Source of the DNA: Chryseobacterium sp. | GTDB lineage: Bacteria; Bacteroidota; Bacteroidia; Flavobacteriales; Weeksellaceae | NCBI RefSeq assembly: GCF_008014695.1 | Contig: NZ_VOXE01000001.1 | Span: forward strand, 496,001-560,000 | Length of the DNA: 64,000 nucleotides | Reading direction: 5' to 3' | Part shown: positions 25,379 to 32,018 of the stretch, in pieces | Position numbering within the stretch: the first letter of the stretch is position 1 | Layout: each line of letters opens with the position of its first letter | Position numbers and translations under genes: made by a program | Notes under the pieces: model-generated | Seen by the model: the letters and a program-made list of their open reading frames with translations, nothing else | Databases searched by the model: none | What the model was told of the DNA's origin: nothing

Positions 25379-25583
25379 ATTTATCCTCCGTATGGCGACC
25401 AAGTATACACAGGACAGTAGATTGAACTCATAAAAGCAAAAAGCTGACAAGCAATATGGCAAATGCTTTGCTGCATGTCGGTTTAAATGTCAGAACTCTT
25501 ATATCCATTTAACCGGACTAAAATGGGCAGACCATTAAAAGCAAGTAATTGAAGAATACGAAGGACCACTAAAGAAACGACAA

Positions 25584-26069
25584 ATGAGCGTAGACTTTGA
25601 GAGCATATTTCAACACGTAATTCCAATGGAGGGCTTTGGGCGAAAATGGCGTTTTACGGAAGAGAATTATGACATGTTACCTGGCCAAGATCTTGAACAG
25701 CTGAAACCGTTAGACCAAGAAGCTGCAGAATTTTTGAACGACTATATTTCAACCGCAGGTTTGCATCACGACGTACCCTTTACAAAAGGCTTCTTTAAGA
25801 CAACTGACCACATAAGAATTTCAGACGGCAACGAAAAGGAAATAAAAAAATGGCTGTATCAACGCGGACTTCCTTTTGACAAGCCCGTATTTCTTTCCTG
25901 GGACCAGACGGACGCCATGATCGTTCCGTGGAATCTTGTCGTAAAATATTTCGACAGTTTCTATTACGGTGTTTCAGATGACTTAACTATAATGGACCAA
26001 AGCCTGAACTGGGCAGTGTTGTTTTTCCACGAAAACCAAATTTATTTTGGAAGCAATACCGACTTTTAA
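25584..26069 (+). CDS. Hypothetical protein (161 aa)
   Basis: This 161-residue soluble acidic protein has no signal peptide or membrane segment. Notable features are FGRKWRFTEENYDML near residue 18, LKPLDQEAAEFL near 39, a WDQTDAMIVPW segment near 106-116 and the end NQIYFGSN. The pattern of an RKW start, LKPL and a late aromatic WAVLFF resembles what I recall of DUF2947, but I am not sure. Immunity-type proteins also have this size. Base composition is like the local surroundings. Upstream 25379-25583 holds no gene; its last codons are open in frame back to about 25545. Confidence 0.6.
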   Translation: MSVDFESIFQHVIPMEGFGRKWRFTEENYDMLPGQDLEQLKPLDQEAAEFLNDYISTAGLHHDVPFTKGFFKTTDHIRISDGNEKEIKKWLYQRGLPFDKPVFLSWDQTDAMIVPWNLVVKYFDSFYYGVSDDLTIMDQSLNWAVLFFHENQIYFGSNTDF

Positions 26070-26544
26070 GCATTTGCAGAATTGATTTATCTATTCAGTT
26101 GGTCTTCCGGAGCGTTAAGGAAATCACGTCGCGCTAGAACTCCATGGCGTATCGTAGCAATTCGTATTTACACTATTGGTCACCAGCATCTACACCATGA
26201 GCAGAATGAAAATGGTATATACACCTGCCTATGGCTTGAAATTTAGGAACATTTTCTCAACGTTATTTCGGGATATTATATTAAAATCTGCTGATTGAAA
26301 TGCTCAACCATGAGACGACATTATAAAAAACACTGTGTTAAAAGGAGTATGCAATAAATTATCGGTTTTGCTTTTTGCTTTGCTTTTGCCTGGAATTCAG
26401 CTCAGGATTATCCAAGATTAGGCAAAGAAATATGCGAACAGATTTAAAAAATAAATCCATTTCTCAGGAAATATTCTGAAAGAATTTGCAAAGTATTTCG
26501 ATTTTTAATGATCACCGAAATGATTTCCTCATTTCTGATTTTAA
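26070..26544. other. Intergenic stretch without a recognisable gene
   Basis: No ORF above about 60 codons was found. The stretch contains repeated gcttttg words near 26365-26395 and many stop codons in all frames. It ends where the frame of the coiled-coil remnant opens. Confidence 0.5.
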
Positions 26545-26835
26545 TGGTTTTTTCATTTCATCTTCAAAAAGAAATTATTAAAAACTGTTCAGACTCACTT
26601 CAAGGAAGGCTTTGCGAAGAATTATGAACTGGCGAGCCGCAAATTCAAGACGGCCATTGAGGAAATCGACAAGACCATCGACCATCTGCAGAAAACCAAA
26701 GACGCCCTGCTGTCTTCCGAAAACAACCTGAGGCTGGCTAACAACAAAGCGGATGACCTGACCATCAAGAAACTGACGCGGGGCAACCCCACGATGACGG
26801 CGAAGTTTGAGGAGCTGAAGAAGGAGGAGCTTTGA
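26545..26835 (+). pseudogene. 3' remnant of a coiled-coil gene (DUF2130-like)
   Basis: A frame open from 26545 to TGA 26833-26835 gives about 96 codons without a proper start. From 26584 it reads like real protein: [20 protein letters not shown], then a helix with [20 protein letters not shown] and [21 protein letters not shown] recognise this as close to the C-terminus of DUF2130 proteins, which are several hundred residues long. The N-terminal bulk is missing. Codon use is GC-richer than in the flanking 2 kb. It suggests an old gene deleted on its 5' side. Confidence 0.55.
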
Positions 26836-26857
26836 GTTCGTTAGTTGTTGGGCGGGT

Positions 26858-26898
26858 GAGAGTAAAGAATAAAGAGAAAAGAATAAAGAAAAAACGAG
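26858..26898. repeat. Short A/G-rich spacer repeat
   Basis: AAAGAATAAAGA occurs at 26864-26875 and again at 26878-26889 (14-base period). The flanks (gagagtaaag, aaaaaacgag) resemble the words at 617-713 and 17728-17980. Confidence 0.5.
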
Positions 26899-26950
26899 AT
26901 ACTGTTATTTCAGACTGACGCCTCCGTTTGCCCAAGGAAAATCAATTCCG

Positions 26951-26958
26951 TAATTTTG
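26951..26958 (+). promoter_or_regulatory. -7 box of the acyl-CoA reductase gene
   Basis: TAATTTTG followed by CG fits TAnnTTTG. It lies 49 bases before the ATG. Confidence 0.55.
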
Positions 26959-27007
26959 CGGGACAAAACGCCGCACATGCGGACTTTCAATTTTTAGCCC
27001 TTTCCTC

Positions 27008-28042
27008 ATGAATACCGAAAAGCACATTTCAGGACTCTGTCAGCTCAGCGATTACATTAAAAAATATCTGGATGCCGATCCTGGACATTTCAGTGAAGAA
27101 GATGAAGCCTTTTCTGCACTGCTGAGAACATGTGAAATGGAGAATCCTTGGTTCACCCAGGAGAATCAGCGGTTTGCGCTTCGGCAATGGGCCGGTCTCT
27201 TGAAGGAAGAAAATATTAAAAACTGGCTGGCCAGTTACAAGATCTCCAAAACCTCTAAAAAAGTCGGACTGATCCTGGCTGGAAACATCCCAATGGTGGG
27301 ATTCCATGATGTGATCTGCGTGGTGCTGAGCAACCATATTCCGGTGATCAAACTTTCGTCTAAGGATAAGCTGATGCTTCCTTTCTTACTGAAGAAATGG
27401 AATGAATTTTCAGAAGGAACTGTTCCGTTCGAACTGGTGGACCGGCTGGAGGATTTTGATGCCGTCATTGCCACGGGAAGCAACAATACCGCGCGGTATC
27501 TGGAATACTACTTTAAAAACCACCTGAGCATTATCCGTAAAAACAGAACTTCTATAGCGGTTTTAAAAGGCGATGAAAGTGAGGCAGAACTGCAGCTTCT
27601 GGCAGAGGATATTTTCCGGTATTTCGGGCTGGGGTGCAGGAATGTGACGAGAATCCTGATTCCGGAAGCGTTCAAGATCGACCGGTTATTTGAGAACTTC
27701 CTGCATTTCAAGGACATCATCAACCATCACAAATACGCGAACAATTACGATTACAACCGCGCCATCAACCTGCTGAACCGCGACCTGTTCTGGGACAATA
27801 ATTTCGTCATGCTGAAAGAAGATGAAAGTTTGTTTTCACCGCTTTCAGTCCTCAATTTTACACGGTATAAAACGCTCGGTGAAGTACAGGCCTTTATCGC
27901 CGAAAATCAGGAAAACATCCAGGCGGTTGTCGCAAAACCCGAACTGGGCCTGGAATCCGTTCCGTTCGGAGAAGCGCAAAATCCCGGTCTGGACACTTAC
28001 GCGGATGATGTGGATACGATGCGGTTTCTGGAACTCGTTTAA
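27008..28042 (+). CDS. Acyl-CoA reductase (LuxC-like)
   Basis: This 344-residue protein belongs to the LuxC-like acyl-CoA reductase group of the aldehyde dehydrogenase superfamily, which reduces acyl-CoA to aldehyde with NAD(P)H. The Rossmann region LILAGNIPMVGFHDVICV is at about residues 88-105. FGLGCRNVTRI (about 207-217) carries the catalytic cysteine, and NNFVMLKEDESLFSP lies near 263. Bacteroidota keep one copy, often beside a ferredoxin gene; its physiological product is unclear to me. It ends at a strong shared terminator. Confidence 0.85.
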   Translation: MNTEKHISGLCQLSDYIKKYLDADPGHFSEEDEAFSALLRTCEMENPWFTQENQRFALRQWAGLLKEENIKNWLASYKISKTSKKVGLILAGNIPMVGFHDVICVVLSNHIPVIKLSSKDKLMLPFLLKKWNEFSEGTVPFELVDRLEDFDAVIATGSNNTARYLEYYFKNHLSIIRKNRTSIAVLKGDESEAELQLLAEDIFRYFGLGCRNVTRILIPEAFKIDRLFENFLHFKDIINHHKYANNYDYNRAINLLNRDLFWDNNFVMLKEDESLFSPLSVLNFTRYKTLGEVQAFIAENQENIQAVVAKPELGLESVPFGEAQNPGLDTYADDVDTMRFLELV

Positions 28043-28069
28043 TCCAATCGAAACAAATTCAAAAAATAA

Positions 28070-28095
28070 AAAGGACTTCAGCGATGAAGTCCTTT
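28070..28095. terminator. Terminator between acyl-CoA reductase and the DUF6952-like gene
   Basis: AAAGGACTTCA (28070-28080) pairs perfectly with TGAAGTCCTTT (28085-28095) over a four-base loop. Confidence 0.85.
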
Positions 28096-28114
28096 GTTTA
28101 TTTACATTTAGTGT

Positions 28115-28363
28115 TTAGCGGTCAATCGACCCTAAAACTTTCTGGGCAAAACCGTTCAGGGCATCCCGTTCGGTCATTCCGTCCTTTACTTTGCTGTGGA
28201 CTTCCAGGGCGCCGCAGATTCCGGTAATGAGTTCCCCGACCACGTTGAGGTCCTCTTCGGTAGTTCCGCGGAATTCTGAAAAAGATTCCAGCACTTCGAG
28301 TGTTTTTTCGAGGTTTTCAGGCGTCTGCGTCTGATACAACTGTCTGATGATGGGCAACTTCAT
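28115..28363 (-). CDS. Small DUF6952-like protein of the peroxiredoxin operon
   Basis: This 82-residue acidic, mostly helical protein begins MKLPIIRQLYQ and has the phrase VVGELITGICGALEVHSKV in the middle. I recognise the small family usually found after thioredoxin and peroxiredoxin genes in flavobacteria (DUF6952, name from memory). Its start overlaps the thioredoxin stop by four bases. No catalytic residues stand out; one cysteine is at about residue 50. A helper role in peroxide defence is inference from context. Confidence 0.72.
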   Translation of the reverse strand: MKLPIIRQLYQTQTPENLEKTLEVLESFSEFRGTTEEDLNVVGELITGICGALEVHSKVKDGMTERDALNGFAQKVLGSIDR

Positions 28364-28671
28364 GACTGAAACCGGTTAAAAAGTTCGTTGAGGCTTTCGG
28401 CCTGATTGGTCTGCACCTGATCTGCTAGTTCGCCGTTGATGAATACCGCAAAAGTCGGTAAATTATCCACTTTCGCCAGTTTTCTGCTTTCCGGAAGTTT
28501 TTCTGCATCCACATAATAAAAAGGGATGGCATCGTTTTCCGCCGCCAGTTTTTTGAACTTCGGCTTCATGATCCGGCAGTTACCGCACCATGTCGCGCCG
28601 TACTGAACCACCACCTTCTGGTTACCCGCTACAATTTCCTTTAACTGATCTTCTGCTAATTCTGTGTACAT
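28360..28671 (-). CDS. Thioredoxin-family protein with CGNC active site
   Basis: This 103-residue single thioredoxin domain has its active site as TWCGNCR (Cys29, Cys32) and the cis-Pro loop NLPTFAVF near residue 72. The Asn-for-Pro change in CGPC will alter its redox potential. It is the probable reductant of the peroxiredoxin encoded 28 bases upstream. The next gene overlaps it by four bases. It has no signal peptide, so it is cytoplasmic. Confidence 0.9.
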   Translation of the reverse strand: MYTELAEDQLKEIVAGNQKVVVQYGATWCGNCRIMKPKFKKLAAENDAIPFYYVDAEKLPESRKLAKVDNLPTFAVFINGELADQVQTNQAESLNELFNRFQS

Positions 28672-28699
28672 TTTCTTAATTTTTAAATGAACTCTTCAA

Positions 28700-29338
28700 T
28701 TAATTCGTGTGATTGGCCAGATAATCGGCGGTTGATTTGCTGTCCGCACTCATTGCCGTTTTTCCTTCTTCCCAGTTTGCAGGGCACACTTCACCGTGTT
28801 TCTGAACGTGCGTGTAGGCATCAATCAGTCTTAAAAATTCCTTCACATTTCTTCCCAAAGGCATATCATTCACTGCTTCGTGGAAAATCTTTCCGGTTTC
28901 ATCGATCAGGTACGTGGCTCTGTACGTCACATTCGAACCGCTGAAACTTTCGTTTCCTTCTGCATCATAATCAAAATCCTGATCCACAATTCCCAAAAGA
29001 TTCGCGAGCTGACGGTGCGTGTCGGCCAGGATCGGATAGGTCACCCCTTCGATTCCGCCGTTTTCTTTTGCGGTGTTCAGCCAGGCAAAATGCACTTCGT
29101 TCGTGTCGCATGACGCCCCGATGATTACTGTATTTCTTTTTTTAAATTCTTCCTGCGCTTCCTGAAAAGCGTGAAGTTCAGTCGGGCACACGTAAGTAAA
29201 ATCTTTCGGGTACCAGAACAACAAGACTTTCTGATGGTTTTTCGTCGCTTCTTCAAAGATGTTGATCCTTAAATCATCTCCCATTTCACTCATTGCATCT
29301 ACCGCAACATTGGGGAATTTTCTTCCTACTAATGACAT
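28700..29338 (-). CDS. Two-cysteine peroxiredoxin (AhpC/Prx1 type)
   Basis: This 212-residue peroxiredoxin has its peroxidatic Cys51 in FWYPKDFTYVCPTELHAFQ and its resolving Cys near residue 177 in GEVCPANWEEG. It reduces hydrogen peroxide and organic peroxides. The Arg of the active-site triad is in YRATYLID. The thioredoxin with CGNC and the small DUF6952-like gene follow in one operon, giving a self-contained peroxide-reducing unit. A good -7 box is upstream. OxyR-type control is possible but no clear site was seen. Confidence 0.94.
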   Translation of the reverse strand: MSLVGRKFPNVAVDAMSEMGDDLRINIFEEATKNHQKVLLFWYPKDFTYVCPTELHAFQEAQEEFKKRNTVIIGASCDTNEVHFAWLNTAKENGGIEGVTYPILADTHRQLANLLGIVDQDFDYDAEGNESFSGSNVTYRATYLIDETGKIFHEAVNDMPLGRNVKEFLRLIDAYTHVQKHGEVCPANWEEGKTAMSADSKSTADYLANHTN

Positions 29339-29373
29339 AATTTTTTATTGTTTAGTTGTTTAATTTTCTGGTG

Positions 29374-29381
29374 CAAAAGTA
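29374..29381 (-). promoter_or_regulatory. -7 box of the peroxiredoxin operon
   Basis: On the minus strand TACTTTTG then CACC spans 29381 to 29374. The leader would be about 30 bases. The -33 region lies around 29400 (TTGTTGTTTC on the minus strand). Confidence 0.65.
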
Positions 29382-29465
29382 GTATGATTTGTCTATCGAA
29401 ACAACAATATCTAATTAATAAAATCTATAATAAGGATTCATTGTCTTTTATATTCTCTATTAAAA

Positions 29466-29490
29466 AATCCGGCTCTGAGAACCGGATTTA
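29466..29490 (-). terminator. Terminator of the aminotransferase gene
   Basis: AAATCCGG (29466-29473) pairs with CCGGATTT (29483-29490). On the minus strand T residues follow at 29466-29462. Confidence 0.8.
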
Positions 29491-29501
29491 AATAAAAGTG
29501 A

Positions 29502-30692
29502 TTAAAATTTCTCGAGACATTCTTTAATTCGCCTCATGGCTTCTTTCAGGTCTTTTTCGGAAGCCGCGTAGGAAAAGCGGATGCAGTCCGGATTTCCGAA
29601 GGAAACACCACCTACCGCACCAACATGTGCATGGTCGAGGAGGAACATGGCAAAATCATCCGCATCGTTAATGAGCGTCCCGTTCAGGGTTTTACCGATA
29701 TAATGGGAAATATCCGGGAAAAAGTAAAATGCCGCTTCCGGATAATTCACCCTGAAACCGGGAATTTCTTTCATTAGTCCGTACACCAGATCGCGTCTTT
29801 TTCTGAATTCCTCAATCATATAACGGTATTTAGACGGATCAGTTTTTAAAGCGGTAACAGAAGCCTTCTGGGCCATTGTATTGGCGCCGCTGGTCATCTG
29901 TCCTTGGATTTTCTCGCAGCCTTTCGCGAGCCAGTCCGGGCAGGCTGAATAACCGATCCGCCATCCCGTCATCGCAAAAGCTTTGGACATGCCGTTGATG
30001 ACGGCCGTCTGCTCATAAACCTGCGGGAACTCCGCAATCGAAGTATGTTTCCCGTCGTAATTGATGTATTCATAGATTTCATCGGAAATAATCGTGATCT
30101 GGGGATATTTCGCGACCACATTGGCAATCTGTTCCAGTTCCTCGTGTCGGTAGAAACTTCCGGACGGATTGCAGGGCGAACTGTACATCAGGACCTTGGT
30201 TTTCGGTGTGATGGCTTTTTCCAGCTGTTCAGCGGTCATCTTGAAATCGGTCTCAATGGATGTTTCCACAAAAACCGAAGTTCCACCCATCATTTTGACC
30301 ATTTCATCGTAGCTGACCCAGAACGGAGCCGGCAGAATCACTTCGTTACCATCATTGATGACGGTAGCCAGAACGTTCAGGATGGCCTGTTTCGCACCGT
30401 TGGATACGCAGATTTGGGAAGGAAGATATTCCAGATTGTTGTCGCGTTGAAGTTTTTCACAGATGGCTTCCCGCAAATCGAGAAATCCGGGAACAGGCGA
30501 GTAGTGGCTGAAATTACTGTTGATCGCGTCGAAAGCGGCTTCTTTAATATTGTCGGGGACATCAAAATCGGGTTCACCGAGGGTAAGACTGATGACATCA
30601 ATTCCGCGGGCCTTCATTTCCCTTACCTTGTTGCTCATCACAAAAGTCTGCGAAAAGCTTAACCGATTGACCCGGTCTGAATATTTCTGCAT
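29502..30692 (-). CDS. Class I pyridoxal-phosphate aminotransferase (aspartate type)
   Basis: This 396-residue fold type I enzyme has its PLP lysine at Lys237 in NGMSKAFAMTGWRIGY. SNGAKQAI binds the cofactor phosphate, and SSPCNPSGS and SDEIYEYI are further landmarks. It resembles the I-gamma aspartate/prephenate aminotransferases and probably makes aspartate or phenylalanine/tyrosine precursors. A much longer ORF reaches 30932, but the extra 80 codons cover the promoter and part of the rsmG gene on the other strand. The ATG at 30692 is the usual family start; the ATG at 30704, two bases after the predicted transcript start, is the alternative. Confidence 0.92.
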   Translation of the reverse strand: MQKYSDRVNRLSFSQTFVMSNKVREMKARGIDVISLTLGEPDFDVPDNIKEAAFDAINSNFSHYSPVPGFLDLREAICEKLQRDNNLEYLPSQICVSNGAKQAILNVLATVINDGNEVILPAPFWVSYDEMVKMMGGTSVFVETSIETDFKMTAEQLEKAITPKTKVLMYSSPCNPSGSFYRHEELEQIANVVAKYPQITIISDEIYEYINYDGKHTSIAEFPQVYEQTAVINGMSKAFAMTGWRIGYSACPDWLAKGCEKIQGQMTSGANTMAQKASVTALKTDPSKYRYMIEEFRKRRDLVYGLMKEIPGFRVNYPEAAFYFFPDISHYIGKTLNGTLINDADDFAMFLLDHAHVGAVGGVSFGNPDCIRFSYAASEKDLKEAMRRIKECLEKF

Positions 30693-30709
30693 GTGTAATT
30701 TCATTTTTT

Positions 30710-30717
30710 CAAAGATA
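30710..30717 (-). promoter_or_regulatory. -7 box of the aminotransferase gene
   Basis: TATCTTTG on the minus strand (30717 to 30710) is followed by AAAAA and ATG at 30704, which would be nearly leaderless, or by the ATG at 30692. Confidence 0.6.
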
Positions 30718-30749
30718 ATTTTTTCTTCAAAATTGTGAACTTGTTTTTT

Positions 30750-30757
30750 TAAATTTG
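30750..30757 (+). promoter_or_regulatory. -7 box of rsmG
   Basis: TAAATTTG fits TAnnTTTG and lies 16 bases before the ATG. It is divergent from the aminotransferase promoter 33 bases away. Confidence 0.55.
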
Positions 30758-30773
30758 TGAAAATTAAAAACCA

Positions 30774-31409
30774 ATGGCAGTCGAACTCCTCGAAAAATAT
30801 TTCCCCAATCTTACCGATGATCAGAAAATGCAGTTTGCAGCTCTTGAAGGCCTTTATGCGGAATGGAATGAAAAAATAAACGTCATTTCCCGGAAAGACC
30901 TGGATTCCCTGTATGAAAAACACATTCTCCACTCTCTCGGGATTGCGAAAATAATGGCGTTTGCGCCGGGAACGAAAGTTCTGGACATCGGCACGGGCGG
31001 CGGTTTTCCGGGAATTCCGCTTGCGATTCTGTTTCCTGAAGCAGAATTCACACTTATCGACTCCATCGGCAAAAAAATAACAGTCGTGAAGGAAGTTTCA
31101 GAAGCCATCGGTCTTAAAAACGTAAAAGCCGTTCACGGCAGGGCTGAAGACCTGAAGGAAAAATTTCATTTCGTGGTCAGCCGCGCGGTCACCCAGATGC
31201 CGGTTTTTCTGCGGTGGCTGAGGGGTAAATTTGAAAAAGAGCAGTTCAACACGAAACACAACGGTGTTTTATACCTGAAAGGCGGCGATCTGGGCGAGGA
31301 ACTCGCCGGTTTAAGGGCCGAAATCCACAATCTGAAGGATCATTTCGAAGAGGAATTCTTTGAAACCAAGAAAGTGGTTTATCTTTCCAAAGGGAATTTC
31401 AGTTCCTGA
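30774..31409 (+). CDS. rsmG: 16S rRNA (guanine527-N7) methyltransferase
   Basis: This 211-residue SAM methyltransferase modifies G527 of 16S rRNA near the decoding site. Signatures are NEKINVISRKDLDSLYEKHILHS (about residues 32-54), VLDIGTGGGFPGIPLAI (SAM loop, about 68-84) and FVVSRAVTQM (about 128-137). The C-terminal NFSS tail and length are normal. No partner gidA is near. It is probably a single gene with a weak hairpin (GAAGC/GCTTC) after it. Confidence 0.95.
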   Translation: MAVELLEKYFPNLTDDQKMQFAALEGLYAEWNEKINVISRKDLDSLYEKHILHSLGIAKIMAFAPGTKVLDIGTGGGFPGIPLAILFPEAEFTLIDSIGKKITVVKEVSEAIGLKNVKAVHGRAEDLKEKFHFVVSRAVTQMPVFLRWLRGKFEKEQFNTKHNGVLYLKGGDLGEELAGLRAEIHNLKDHFEEEFFETKKVVYLSKGNFSS

Positions 31410-31475
31410 TTTAACCTCGAAGCGTAAAAAGCTTCTAATTGGGGAACTTTATCTCAATAAACCGCACATTCAAAT

Positions 31476-32018
31476 ATGAAAAAAAAATTTTTAATCATCA
31501 CGGCCTTAATGCTCACCCATTTTCTCTCTGCCCAGAAAATCTTCTGGAAAGAAGGAGCGCCACTGGTTTGGGAGAACTTCCAGGGCATTAAAAACGAAAC
31601 CGGCGGCGACAATGTAGTGGCCTATACCTATTGCGGGTGGATGTATACCGGAATGAAATCCACCAATCCGAACGCCAGGATCGATATCAAACTGCAGACC
31701 GTTTTCAGTCCGGAAAAATCATGGAAAGATCCCCTGAAGATCAATGAAGAAGTGCTGAACCATGAACAGAAACATTTTGATATCGCCGAACTGTTCGCCC
31801 GAAAACTCCGCAAGGAAATCGCAGAAAAAATAAAGACTTCACGCGATTTCGACCGGTATTTCAAACCTTTGTACAACCGGTATTTTGCCGATTATCAGAA
31901 ATTCCAGGACCGGTACGACGGTGAGACCAGACACGGAACCAATAAAGAAAAACAGTTGGAATTCAACACCTACATCGCTGCAGAACTCAACAAATACCAA
32001 CAATACCAGGAATCTTGA
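31476..32018 (+). CDS. Secreted DUF922-like putative zinc protease
   Basis: This 180-residue protein has a signal peptide (about 1-19, ending FLSAQ). The core fits DUF922, predicted secreted zinc-dependent proteases. The metal motif is LNHEQKHFDIAEL (HExxH at about residues 92-96), preceded by an aromatic segment near WENFQGI. No proteolytic activity is shown; the fold assignment is from the motif. Its stop overlaps the TTG start of the nuclease gene by four bases, so they share a transcript. Confidence 0.78.
   Translation: MKKKFLIITALMLTHFLSAQKIFWKEGAPLVWENFQGIKNETGGDNVVAYTYCGWMYTGMKSTNPNARIDIKLQTVFSPEKSWKDPLKINEEVLNHEQKHFDIAELFARKLRKEIAEKIKTSRDFDRYFKPLYNRYFADYQKFQDRYDGETRHGTNKEKQLEFNTYIAAELNKYQQYQES

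Noticed and set aside
25450-25490. attC-like imperfect hairpin before the 161-residue gene
   Set aside because: The pairing is weak, no integrase gene is near and no second site was seen.
30693-30932. N-terminal extension of the aminotransferase reading frame
   Set aside because: It covers the promoter and the rsmG gene region and has no family similarity; the usual start is at 30692.
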